From assembly GCF_001570405.1 (NCBI RefSeq), contig NZ_BBYM01000017.1, positions 302,309 to 366,308 on the forward strand: DNA of 64,000 nt, read 5' to 3'. The notes beneath the pieces are model-generated. The model did not search any database. It saw only the letters and a list, made by a program, of their open reading frames with translations, and was not told the origin of the DNA. Made by a program: the position numbers and the translations under genes. Source of the DNA: Microtetraspora niveoalba. GTDB taxonomy: Bacteria > Actinomycetota > Actinomycetes > Streptosporangiales > Streptosporangiaceae. Each line of letters opens with the position of its first letter. Within the stretch, counting starts at the first letter, position 1. Of this stretch, positions 51,404 to 60,036 are shown one piece after another.

Positions 51404-53221
51404 TCAGCGTGCTGTGAACGGGACACGCACGGGTGTCTCATCGAAGTCGGAGACGCGGATGTCCAGGCGCAGCACCCACGTCCCCGGGTAGGGGATGGAC
51501 ATCGAGTTCGCCACGTAGTGGCCGGGTTCGGCTGCGGAGATCTTGACGGGGAACGTCGGGACACTGGGGTCGCGCGACTCGAGCTCGCCGGAGACCTCGG
51601 GCACCGCGACCAGCGAGCCGTCCCGCCCGGTGATGTAGATGTCGGCCACGTTGCTTCCCGCCCTCGCCGGCTCGATCTTCACCTCGACGGAGCCGCCCCG
51701 CAGCCCGGTGGCCGGGTCGGCCCCGTTGGCGGCGGCGGGAACAGGGACCTTGGTGTGCACCGGCGGCGCGTAGCTGGTGCGGGCCGGGGCGGTGTCGACC
51801 AGGACGGCCGTGATCGACACGACGGCGACCCCGAGCACGACCTCGGCCACGACCGAGCGGCGCAGCCGGCGCAGCCGGCGCACCGCGGCGGAAGGTGCGG
51901 CGTCGAGGCCGAGGGGTTCGCGGCTGTGCCGCCGCACGAAGCGCCGAGCTCCGGCGGCAAGACCCACCACGGCGAGGACGGCGGCGAGCTTGCCGAGAAG
52001 CAGCCGCCCGAAGTCGGTCCCGCCGAGCGCACCCCACGTCCCCACCTGCCGCCAGGACAGGTATACGCCGGTCACCGCGATCACGGCGAAGCAGATCTGC
52101 GCGAGCCGGGAGAACCTCGGGAGCGCGGGCTCCAGGGAGCTGGCGCGGGTGGGCTCCCGCCTCCCCTCCGGGATGAGCACGCAGGCCGCAAGCGGGATCA
52201 GGCCGCCCAGCCACAGGGCCATGGCGAGCAGGTGCAGGCTCGTCGCCGGTACGGCCAGCCAGGTCTGCACGCCGGTCTGTGCGTGATCCGCCAGCGTCCA
52301 GGTCAACGTCAGGGCGACGGCGGCGGCCGCGGCGGCCGCGGGCAGGACGATCCGGCGGCTGACGCCGGCCGCCCCGACGCGGGCGGTCCCGGCGCCGGCA
52401 GGGGGCGGGGAGGGGCGCACGGCGACCCCGAAGGCCACACCGAGGGCGAGCACGATAACCAGCCGCACCAGCAGCGCCTGGCCCAACCGCGTGGACAGCG
52501 TCGTGCTGAGCAGTTCAGGGTCGAACACCCCCGTCAGCGACGTGCCGGCGGCGTACGGCCCCTGTACGAGCAGGACCACCACGGTGCCGGCCGTCAGCGC
52601 GGCGAAGCCGCACCACACGATGCGCCGGCCGCGGCGGTCATCGCGGCCCGCGGGCCAGAGCACGGCCACGAACAGCGCACCACCGAGGGCGAGGGCCACA
52701 CCGAGAAAGGCAAGGCCGCGGCCGACCGCGTCGACGACGGGGACGGCGGGATCGGCATCCTGCTCCACCGGAGCGGCCAGCGCGCTCGGGTGGCCGACGC
52801 TGAAGCTGAACGCACCCGACACCACGTGCGAGTCAGCGGACGTGACGCGCCAGGCCAGGACGTAGGTTCCCTCGGCCAGATCCGTGGGCAGGCTCACCCT
52901 CGCCGTGTTGGCCTTCCCGTCCACGTGCCCCGGGATACCGATCGCCAGCTTCTTCGCGGTCACGTCGAGCAGGTGAATCGACCGCTGGTTGAAGCTCACC
53001 GCCTCGTTGAAGCGGAGCCGGACCTCGGCCGGGGGCGAGGCCAGCACCTCGCCGTCGACAGGCGAGGTCTCCAGCAGGTAGGCATGCGCGTACGCCGGAT
53101 GCGTGGCCACGACGGAGACGAGGTCCGCGACCAGGCCGCCGGCCACGAGGAACGCGACCACCGCCAGCCGCGCGATCAGCCGGACCCGACGGTGTCCCGC
53201 GGGGTGCGTGCCGCGCATCAT
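51404..53221 (-). CDS. CopC-CopD-YtkA fusion, copper uptake/resistance membrane protein
   Basis: The 605-residue protein has three parts. After a membrane signal ending in AYA, the CopC domain starts with His (HAYLLETSPVDGEVL) and carries SADSHVVSGAFSFSVGHP, giving the copper ligand histidines. Residues about 165-470 form the CopD membrane domain with eight or so helices (including ATSLHLLAMALWLGGLIPL). Residues about 500-605 are an extracytoplasmic YtkA-like beta domain (GHYVANSMSIPYPGTWVLRLDIRVSDFDE). CopC-CopD systems import copper. Its ATG overlaps the stop of the binding-protein-like gene (ATGA), so the two are made together. That is the best evidence tying the unknown genes to copper. 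Confidence 0.9.
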   Translation of the reverse strand: MMRGTHPAGHRRVRLIARLAVVAFLVAGGLVADLVSVVATHPAYAHAYLLETSPVDGEVLASPPAEVRLRFNEAVSFNQRSIHLLDVTAKKLAIGIPGHVDGKANTARVSLPTDLAEGTYVLAWRVTSADSHVVSGAFSFSVGHPSALAAPVEQDADPAVPVVDAVGRGLAFLGVALALGGALFVAVLWPAGRDDRRGRRIVWCGFAALTAGTVVVLLVQGPYAAGTSLTGVFDPELLSTTLSTRLGQALLVRLVIVLALGVAFGVAVRPSPPPAGAGTARVGAAGVSRRIVLPAAAAAAAVALTLTWTLADHAQTGVQTWLAVPATSLHLLAMALWLGGLIPLAACVLIPEGRREPTRASSLEPALPRFSRLAQICFAVIAVTGVYLSWRQVGTWGALGGTDFGRLLLGKLAAVLAVVGLAAGARRFVRRHSREPLGLDAAPSAAVRRLRRLRRSVVAEVVLGVAVVSITAVLVDTAPARTSYAPPVHTKVPVPAAANGADPATGLRGGSVEVKIEPARAGSNVADIYITGRDGSLVAVPEVSGELESRDPSVPTFPVKISAAEPGHYVANSMSIPYPGTWVLRLDIRVSDFDETPVRVPFTAR

Positions 53222-54393
53222 CCGACCGGGTCCGTACGCAGCTTGCTGGCCAGGGTGAACGTGCCGCCCCTGACCTGGGCGATGACGTAGTTGTCGTACG
53301 CCAGCGAGTGATCGGCGGCGAAGCGGAGTGCCCCGGTGAAGGTGGTGAAGTCCTCGAGCCGCGGGAGGTTGTCGACGATCTTGGAGGGAGCCGTGTCCCC
53401 CGCCTGGCGCACCGCCTGCGCCAGCGCGCGGAGCGCGTCGTAGGCCTGCATCGCGTCACGGCCCGGGTCCCGCCGGTAGCGGTCCTTGAAGCGCGCGGCC
53501 CAGTCTCCCGCTGCCGGGAGAAGTCGTGGGCCCGCGGACGTGGTGAGGAACGCGTCCTCGGCCGCTCCTCCCGCCGCCCGCAGGAACTCGGGGCTGTCCG
53601 ACTCCGAGGAGGCCATGAAATAGCCGGTGTAGCCGACGTGACGTAGTGCGCCCACGAGCCGTCCACCCGGTTCCGCCGCCCCCGTCCAGTAGACGAAGTC
53701 CGCCTTGAAACCGGTGACGGTGCGGGCGAGCTCCGCGAGATCAGGATCCTTCGCTGCGGCGCTTCGCCTGCTCACCTTCAGGCCGTCGGCCTTGACCCGG
53801 TCGGTCACCAGGCCGGACAGCCGCTGCGAGGCCGGCGAGCCGTCACCGAGCACCGCCACCCGCTGCGGGCTCCGGTAGCCCATCCAGTGCACCGCGGCCA
53901 GCGCCTCCTGGTAGACCGTGCCCTCCATCGGGAACACCGACGGCAGCCCGGCCCCGACCAGCCGGTCGGCGCGGGCGGAGGAGACCAGGAACGGCGTGCC
54001 ATCCGCGGCCACGGTTTTCGCCGCCGTCACCGCCGCGTCCTCGCACAGCCCGCCGACAACCCCCACGACGCTCTTGGCGGCCAGCCCCGTCGCCGCCTGC
54101 TCGCCGGTCGCCGACGCGCAGCCGCCGTCCTCGACGGCCAGCGTCACCTGCCGCCCCAGAACCCCGCCCTGTTCGTTGATCTCAGCGGCAGCCAGCCGCG
54201 CCCCGTCGACGAGGTCTTTCCCGCGCTCGGCCATGTCGCCCGAGAGCGGGGCCAGTACCCCGAATGTCATCTCGCCCTGCGGCCTCGGGGCGCCGCCGCC
54301 CTCATCCGAGGCAGAGCACGCAGTGAGCAGACCGCTCACCACCAGCGCGGCCGCGCCCAGCGCGACCGCGCGCACGGCACCTCTGCGTCGCAC
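53218..54393 (-). CDS. Type I periplasmic-binding-like lipoprotein B (Leu/Ile/Val-BP family)
   Basis: This 391-residue paralogue of the protein at 47362 has lipobox GLLTAC. Shared segments are VLAPLSGDMAERGKDLVDGAR, VEDGGCASATGEQAA, GGLCEDAAVTAAKTV, FMASSESDSPEFLRAAGG and RDPGRDAMQAYDALRALAQAV. The cysteines in GGCAS and GGLCED correspond to those of copy A. The GTG start at 54393 follows GGAGGTAGAG. It is translationally coupled to CopC-CopD and no ABC transporter is nearby. The likely role is binding a ligand (perhaps a metal chelate) for the system. Confidence 0.85.
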   Translation of the reverse strand: MRRRGAVRAVALGAAALVVSGLLTACSASDEGGGAPRPQGEMTFGVLAPLSGDMAERGKDLVDGARLAAAEINEQGGVLGRQVTLAVEDGGCASATGEQAATGLAAKSVVGVVGGLCEDAAVTAAKTVAADGTPFLVSSARADRLVGAGLPSVFPMEGTVYQEALAAVHWMGYRSPQRVAVLGDGSPASQRLSGLVTDRVKADGLKVSRRSAAAKDPDLAELARTVTGFKADFVYWTGAAEPGGRLVGALRHVGYTGYFMASSESDSPEFLRAAGGAAEDAFLTTSAGPRLLPAAGDWAARFKDRYRRDPGRDAMQAYDALRALAQAVRQAGDTAPSKIVDNLPRLEDFTTFTGALRFAADHSLAYDNYVIAQVRGGTFTLASKLRTDPVG

Positions 54394-54418
54394 CCTCTAC
54401 CTCCACGCCCGTCACCAT

Positions 54419-54468
54419 CGAAAGCCGGTCCGAGCGCGGCGGTCGCCACGCTCGAGCCGGTGCTTTCG
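54419..54468 (-). terminator. Imperfect hairpin after LVIVD gene B
   Basis: The outer arms CGAAAGC / GCTTTCG pair, continuing through CGG and CGAGCG with small bulges, in the 84-base gap before the binding-protein-like gene. It occupies the same position as the 18-bp hairpin after LVIVD gene A. Confidence 0.5.
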
Positions 54469-54477
54469 CTCAAACGG

Positions 54478-55956
54478 TTACTTGTCGCACGAGTTCCAAC
54501 AGATCTTCTTGTCCGGCTCTCCGGCCAGCTTCCCGTCGAACCGCAGGACGTCGACGCCCCGGTTGTAGTCCGCGACGTAGACCAGCCCGTCGTGCCAGTA
54601 AGCGGCCGACGCCGAGCCGCCGGTCACGCCCTGTCCCGACGGCACGCGGAAGTAGCCGACCTGGGTCGGGTTCCTCGGGTCCGACACGTCGATGAAGCGG
54701 GTGCCCTGCCCGTACCACGCCTGCGCCAGGATGTTGCCGTTCACCGTGAACCAGTGCGCGGAGCAGCTACCGCTGGTGGCCGACCCCTCCTTGCCCCACG
54801 GCGACCAGTGGCTGATCAGTTCCAGCCGGAACGGCTTCTCCGGCGTGGAACGCCAGCCCTCACCGTCGTAGCTGCCCTTCAGCGAAGCGATCTTGAACTC
54901 GCCCGCCTGTGAGCAGGTCGTGATGTTCTCGTTGGTGATGTAGAGCAGCTCGCCCTTGTCGAAGGAGCCGAGCTTCTCGGTGTTGTGGTAGGCGTTGTGG
55001 TCGAAGTAGTCGAAGAAGTCGGTGCCCGCCGGGTTGGTGGCAACGACGGTCCCGCCCGCGTACGGCACCGGGTCGTACGCCGTCGCGACGCGGTTGCGCT
55101 TCTGGACCGGGTCGTAGTGGTTGCCCTCGGTCCAGTAGCCGCGGACGCCACCCTCACCGGAGGCCCAGGCGATGCCGTTCTTGTCGACATCGACGCTGTG
55201 CACGTAGTCCGTGACCCCGTCGTGCCGACCGAGATCGACCGCCCGGTCGAAGGTGTACGGGTGCTTGATGTCGTGGATGTCGGTCACGCGCACCGGCACG
55301 CCGTTCCAGGAGGGGTCCTGGCCTGGCGTGCCCGTGTTGGCCGGACCGACCGACCACAGGTACTTGCAGTCGTTGATGCAGGTGGCCGTGTGTCCGGCCG
55401 GGATCGGGTGGAAGATGACCGTCTCCGGCTTCCACGGATTCTTGACGTCGACGATGTAGACGCCGGACTGACCGGTTTTGACGGTGCCGCCGAAGCCGCG
55501 CGGGTCCCGGGTGAGGAAGACCAGCTTGCGCTTCGGGTCGACGGTCATGTTCTCGCCTTCCCAGAACCTGTCCTGGGTGTCCCCCGGCAGGCGCAGCTCG
55601 GCTGCCGTGATCTTCGAGATCAGGGCCGGGTGCTCGGGGTCCTTCAGCGACCAGACGGCGAGCCCGCCGGTGCCGTTGGCGAACATGAAGTCGTAGCCGT
55701 ACTTGTCGTAGTGGATGAAGTTCAGCGCCGAGTAGCCGCTGACTCCTCTGACGTTGTCGATGAACGTGACGTTGCCTGCGACAGCGGTCGTCGGGGCGTT
55801 GTGCACGTCATCGAGGATCGGACCGCCATGGGCGGAGTTGTCCGACGGGCTCGAGTCGGACGGCGTGTCGGCGAATGCTGCGCCAACTCCGGACAGCTGT
55901 AATAACACAGCCGTAGCAAGAGCGGCCGCACCCGCCATGAGGGATTTCGTTTTCAC
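54478..55956 (-). CDS. LVIVD-repeat secreted protein B
   Basis: This 492-residue exported protein has a signal peptide ending near residue 30 (GAAFA), a short Ser/Asp-rich linker, and then the LVIVD propeller-like domain. Repeats include GGLAVWSLKDPEHPALIS, VYIVDVKNPWKPETV, VRVTDIHDIKHPYTFD and TRFIDVSDPRNPTQVGY. It shares HTATCINDC, YVHSVDVD, GVRGYWTEG and the final KKICWNSCDK with copy A but has no coiled coil. GTG 55956, with GGGAGGG upstream, is preferred over an in-frame start 20 codons earlier that would spoil the signal peptide. It is the first gene of the block. The function is unknown; it probably acts outside the membrane with the copper proteins. Confidence 0.86.
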   Translation of the reverse strand: MKTKSLMAGAAALATAVLLQLSGVGAAFADTPSDSSPSDNSAHGGPILDDVHNAPTTAVAGNVTFIDNVRGVSGYSALNFIHYDKYGYDFMFANGTGGLAVWSLKDPEHPALISKITAAELRLPGDTQDRFWEGENMTVDPKRKLVFLTRDPRGFGGTVKTGQSGVYIVDVKNPWKPETVIFHPIPAGHTATCINDCKYLWSVGPANTGTPGQDPSWNGVPVRVTDIHDIKHPYTFDRAVDLGRHDGVTDYVHSVDVDKNGIAWASGEGGVRGYWTEGNHYDPVQKRNRVATAYDPVPYAGGTVVATNPAGTDFFDYFDHNAYHNTEKLGSFDKGELLYITNENITTCSQAGEFKIASLKGSYDGEGWRSTPEKPFRLELISHWSPWGKEGSATSGSCSAHWFTVNGNILAQAWYGQGTRFIDVSDPRNPTQVGYFRVPSGQGVTGGSASAAYWHDGLVYVADYNRGVDVLRFDGKLAGEPDKKICWNSCDK

Positions 55957-56484
55957 TACACCCTCCCTTAAGGGGCCCTCAGTGCAGGTTGGACCCATGC
56001 GACCGAAAAGTCGCACGTGGCCATGACTCTAGAAGCGGCATTAGTGGCCGTCATGGTGCAAATGTCGGAAATGCCACCCCCTCGGCGTCCATCATTCGTC
56101 GTGAGCGCGCCCTGACATGCCCTTACGGCCCTGGGTCGTCGCCACTCGGCCGACCTTCCGGGACCGCTGGAGCCGGACGTCGAGGAAGTCGTGGAGGTCC
56201 TGTCCGAAACCCGGTTTCGCGACGGCGACCAAGTCACCGGCGGTCGGCGAGGCCCAGGCCGCCGCCGAGGTCGACGCGGGCGGCGGCGTCGACTGTGACA
56301 AGAAGGTGGGACCGTACCTCCAGCACCTCCGGCACTTTGAGCGACTGTGCGATCACATTGCGCTATCATTGCCGGGCGGGCGCACCTCTTGAGCCTTCCT
56401 TTGCGTCCCTTGTCCCCAGGTGTGTGCAGGCGACCCGACCAGGTCGGGGAAACGGGTCGGGGAACGAGGTCAGGGAAGTGGTAG
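55957..56484. other. 528-base intergenic region between divergent operons
   Basis: It separates the leftward copper/LVIVD block from the rightward terpene operon and must contain both promoters. The inverted repeats at 55998-56056 lie on the copper side. Frames over 56090-56400 are arginine-rich with no domain, and I call no gene there. Confidence 0.55.
55998..56056. promoter_or_regulatory. Inverted repeats upstream of the copper/LVIVD block
   Basis: TGCGAC-N6-GTCGCA (55998-56015) is followed by CCATGAC (56021) and its complement GTCATGG (56050). They lie 40-100 bases upstream of LVIVD gene B, suitable for a repressor or activator. They do not look like the known CsoR consensus. Confidence 0.35.
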
Positions 56485-57138
56485 ATGCCGTCGGATGAGC
56501 CCGTACTGCGGGTGCGGAACGTGCGGAAGGGCTATCGGCAGGCCCCGGTTCTGCGCGGGGTGGATCTCGATCTGCCGCCGGGCCGGGTGGCGGGGATCGT
56601 CGGGGAGAACGGCGCGGGCAAGACCACGCTGCTGCGCGTTCTCGCGGGTGACCTGCGGCCGGACGGCGGGTCGGTGCACTGCGGCGGGCGCATGGGCCAC
56701 TGCCCGCAGGAGACCGTGCTGCACGACGCGTTCACCGTCGAGCAGCACCTGCGGTTCTTCCAGGTCGCCTACGGGCTGGAAAGCCTGCGCAGGGCCGAGG
56801 AGCTGATGGACGCGCTGCGGTTCCCCGCCCGCCGCCGGGCCCGCCCCGGCACGCTGAGCGGCGGCACCCGGCAGAAGCTGAACCTCGTCCTGGCCCTGAT
56901 GCACGACCCGGACGTGCTCCTGCTCGACGAGCCCTACCAGGGCTTCGACTGGGAGACCTACGTGCGGTTCTGGGACCTGGCCGAGGAGCTGCGCGCGCGT
57001 GGCCGCTCCGTGCTGGTGGTCTCGCACCTCGCCTACGACGCGGGCCGCCTCGACACACTCCACCGGCTGGAGGACGGCGTGTTGCGCGAGCAGGAACGCG
57101 ACGCCGCCGAGAGCGGGGACAGGGTGGGTGCGCCGTGA
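56485..57138 (+). CDS. ABC transporter ATP-binding protein
   Basis: The 217-residue ATPase has Walker A GENGAGKTTLL, signature LSGGTRQKL, Walker B VLLLDEPYQGFDWE and switch VVSHLAYDAG. The single short domain of the export type pairs with the membrane protein that follows in a GTGA overlap. With the prenyltransferase-terpene synthase downstream it may export a terpene or a terpene-derived product; that link is inferred from operon structure only. Confidence 0.9.
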   Translation: MPSDEPVLRVRNVRKGYRQAPVLRGVDLDLPPGRVAGIVGENGAGKTTLLRVLAGDLRPDGGSVHCGGRMGHCPQETVLHDAFTVEQHLRFFQVAYGLESLRRAEELMDALRFPARRRARPGTLSGGTRQKLNLVLALMHDPDVLLLDEPYQGFDWETYVRFWDLAEELRARGRSVLVVSHLAYDAGRLDTLHRLEDGVLREQERDAAESGDRVGAP

Positions 57139-57923
57139 GACGCCGATGGGGCTGCTACACCACCGCGTTGCGGATGACGTTCGTGGAGCACCTGCGTAAC
57201 CGCCTGGCACTGGTGATCGTCGTGCTCTTCATCCCGGTCTGGACGATCCTCATCTACGTCCTGTCCCTGGAGATCCCTCTCCCGTTCCACGTCCGCGCCG
57301 CCGGCCGGTCCGTCATCGTGCCGGCCAACGTCCTGAACCAGATCGGCGGGGCGCTGCAGATCCTGGCGCTGATCACCGGATTCATGATGTTCGTGACCAC
57401 GATGCGCTCGGCACCCTTCGACCGCCGGCTGGTACGGTCCGGTTTCCCGCAGCTGTGCCTGATCGCGGCCAAACTCACCGCCCTGGCGGTGGTCGCGGTC
57501 TCCGTCGCGCTCTACGCGACCGGCCTGATCTGCCTGACCCACCGGCCCGCGCAGCCCCTCCTGCTCGCCGCGGCCCTCGCCGGCGGGGCGCTGATCTACG
57601 GAGGGATCGGCATCGTGCTCGCCGCCGTGCTGACCAGCGACCTCGCCGGCATGTTCCTCGTCATCGTGATCTGCTCGGCCGACCTGGCCCTGCAGAGTCC
57701 GCTCGCCACCCCCGCCGCAGGAAGCGTCCTGGTGCGCTTCCTGCCCGACTTCGGACCGATGCAGTCGGCCGTCGCGGCCATCGCCCTGGACACGGTGCCC
57801 TGGTCTGCCGTCGCCCCGGCCGTGTGCTGGGCGCTGGGCACGGCGGGCCTCGGCGTCTCCGCCTTCGTCAGCCGCAGGGGCGCGCACCAGCCGGCGGGCG
57901 CGCCGGCGCCGGCGCGCCCGTGA
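57135..57923 (+). CDS. ABC transporter membrane subunit
   Basis: The 262-residue protein has six predicted membrane helices, starting with NRLALVIVVLFIPVWTILIYVL, a larger outer loop and further helices through LGTAGLGVSAFV. It resembles ABC-2-type membrane subunits with no strong subfamily signature. The GTG start overlaps the ATPase stop (GTGA). It ends 18 bases before the terpene gene. Confidence 0.82.
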   Translation: MRRRWGCYTTALRMTFVEHLRNRLALVIVVLFIPVWTILIYVLSLEIPLPFHVRAAGRSVIVPANVLNQIGGALQILALITGFMMFVTTMRSAPFDRRLVRSGFPQLCLIAAKLTALAVVAVSVALYATGLICLTHRPAQPLLLAAALAGGALIYGGIGIVLAAVLTSDLAGMFLVIVICSADLALQSPLATPAAGSVLVRFLPDFGPMQSAVAAIALDTVPWSAVAPAVCWALGTAGLGVSAFVSRRGAHQPAGAPAPARP

Positions 57924-57941
57924 GTTCCGTCAGGAGGATCC

Positions 57942-59951
57942 ATGACATCCGCAAGCGCGTCCCGTGTTTTCCCCGCTTTGGAGCCCGACCTGGAACGGGT
58001 ACGGGAGATGCTCGGCCGGGCAGGCACACCGGGCCGGTCCGATCTGGCGGCGCTGACCAGGGAGCCGACCGGCGGGAACCGCCGCCTGATCCGCCCCACT
58101 CTGACGCTGCTGTCGTACTACCTGCTCGCCGGCCCGGAGCGGGCCGCCGACGTCCGGGCCGTCAAGGCCGCGGCGGCCGTCGAACTGCTGCACATGGCGT
58201 CGCTCTACCACGACGACGTCATCGACGACGCGCGGCAGCGCAGGGGCAGGCCGAGCGCCAACAGCGTGTGGGGCGAGCGCCTGGCGGTCCTGGCCGGTGA
58301 CCTCCTGTTCGTCAGCGGCAGCCGGCTCCTCGCCGAGCTGGGCCGGAGTGAGGCCCTGGCGGTCGCCGAGACCGTCCAGCGCACCTGCTCGGGGATGATC
58401 GCCGAGACCGCCGACCGCTTCCTGCTCTCCCGCACCGAGGAGGCCTACCTGGAGGTGACCGGAGCCAAGACGGCCGAGTTGTTGTCTCTGGCCTGCAGGC
58501 TGGGCGCCATGCAGGCGGGACGGGGCCCCGAGGCGGAGGAGGCCCTGGCACGGTTCGGCCGGCATCTCGGCATGGCGTACCAGATGCGCGACGACATCCT
58601 CGACCTGACCGCGACGACCGGGGAACTCGGCAAACCGGCCAACTCCGACATAGCGGAAGGCGTTTACACGCTCCCCGTGATCATAGCTCTGGCCCGCGAA
58701 CCCGCGCTCGCCCGGCTGCTGCGCCGCGGTGTCACGGCAGCCGACGCCGAGCGCGCGCGGCGACTGGTCCTCTCCTGCGGAGCCGTGGACGAAGCCCGGA
58801 CGGTCGCCGACGCCCAGATGGAGACGGCTCTCCGGCAACTCGACGGCCTCGGCGATCCGCGGTCACGGGAGGGGCTGGCCGACTACGTCCGGTCGGTCAT
58901 GCGCTCCGCCGGCCAGGCCGGCCCGGCTCTCGTCACCGCGCCACCGCCCTCTTCCGCTCCCGCCCAGCCCGACGTCCGGGCCCGGGTGCAGGAGCGGTTG
59001 GACGCCTGGTTGCTGGACACCGGACTCGCCGCCACGCCGGAGGAGGCCCGCCATCCGAGATGGCACGGCATGGCCTCGGCCACCGCGCTGATGTGGCCGG
59101 GCGCCGACGCCGAGCAACTAGAGACGCTGGCCCGGTGGATGCTGGTGTGCATCGTGCTCGACGACCTCTTCGACGAGCCGGGGCTCGCCGACCCCGGGGA
59201 GGTCGTCCGGCTGCGAAACCGGCTCGCGCTCCTCATCCGTGGGCTCGACGACACCCCGCCGACCGGTGGAGCGGTCGCTACGGCCCTGGCCCAGTCCTGG
59301 GAGCGGATCCGCCCGATCCAGCCGGCCTCGTGGCGGACGCGCGCCCTCGGCCACCTCCTGGAATGGCTGGAGGCAGCCGAGCGCGAGGCATGCCACCGGC
59401 TCGGCGGGTTCGTCCCCAGCCTGCGGGACCAGGTCCCGTTGCGCCTGGGGAGCGCCGGGGTGCCCGTCTTCCTGGACAGCTTCGAGATCACGTACGGCAC
59501 GGAGATCGAGCCGTCGGTGCGCGACCATCCGCTCCTCCGGCGGTTGCTGGACCTCGGCACGGCCACCGTGCTCGCGGAGAACGACCTGCGGACCCTGGAG
59601 CAGGACGAGGCCGCCGGCGCTCCCTACAACCTGGTCAGGGTGCTCCGCCACGAGACCGGCTGCACCAGACAGGAGGCGATCGACGAGGTGACTCGCCGGG
59701 TCGAGGACGGCTACGCCCAGATGGACGCCATACTCACCTCCGGACCCGCCATCCTGTGGCCCGCCGGGGGCGGCGCCGACTCCGTGCCGGCGATCGGTCT
59801 CCTGCGCATCATCCGAGACCGGCTGCCTGGCTGGCGCGCCATCCACGACGTCGACCGCTACAGCCGCTCGTCCAGCGGAAGCGGAACGTACCTGGCCCGG
59901 CTACGCCGGGAACTCCTGCTCGATCCCGTCGAGGCCGGCGCGGCACGCTGA
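57942..59951 (+). CDS. Bifunctional isoprenyl diphosphate synthase-terpene synthase fusion
   Basis: The 669-residue chimera has an N-terminal trans-isoprenyl diphosphate synthase (about residues 15-330). Its first Asp-rich motif is in HDDVIDDARQRRG (D91, D92, D95) and its second in MRDDILD (D217, D218, D221), as needed to build a geranyl- to geranylgeranyl-type diphosphate or longer. After a proline/alanine linker, residues about 350-660 form a class I terpene synthase. It has Asp-rich DDLFDE (D407-E412), the NSE-like N547-D-L-R-T551-L-E-Q-D555 and a late DRYSR in the place of the RY pair. Fungal chimeras of this kind have the two parts in the opposite order. AGGAGG lies 6 bases before the ATG. 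It is the third gene of an operon with an ABC transporter. Chain length and product cannot be read from sequence. Confidence 0.88.
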   Translation: MTSASASRVFPALEPDLERVREMLGRAGTPGRSDLAALTREPTGGNRRLIRPTLTLLSYYLLAGPERAADVRAVKAAAAVELLHMASLYHDDVIDDARQRRGRPSANSVWGERLAVLAGDLLFVSGSRLLAELGRSEALAVAETVQRTCSGMIAETADRFLLSRTEEAYLEVTGAKTAELLSLACRLGAMQAGRGPEAEEALARFGRHLGMAYQMRDDILDLTATTGELGKPANSDIAEGVYTLPVIIALAREPALARLLRRGVTAADAERARRLVLSCGAVDEARTVADAQMETALRQLDGLGDPRSREGLADYVRSVMRSAGQAGPALVTAPPPSSAPAQPDVRARVQERLDAWLLDTGLAATPEEARHPRWHGMASATALMWPGADAEQLETLARWMLVCIVLDDLFDEPGLADPGEVVRLRNRLALLIRGLDDTPPTGGAVATALAQSWERIRPIQPASWRTRALGHLLEWLEAAEREACHRLGGFVPSLRDQVPLRLGSAGVPVFLDSFEITYGTEIEPSVRDHPLLRRLLDLGTATVLAENDLRTLEQDEAAGAPYNLVRVLRHETGCTRQEAIDEVTRRVEDGYAQMDAILTSGPAILWPAGGGADSVPAIGLLRIIRDRLPGWRAIHDVDRYSRSSSGSGTYLARLRRELLLDPVEAGAAR

Positions 59952-60036
59952 CCACCGGCTGCCCACGGCCCGGAGCCTCGATCGTTCATTTCGACGGTCG
60001 TACACGTTCTGGGCAGGGGCTGGCTCATTACCGTTC

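Noticed and set aside
56092..56301. Small minus-strand open frame in the gap before the terpene operon
   Set aside because: No ribosome site and no recognisable domain; composition like non-coding DNA.
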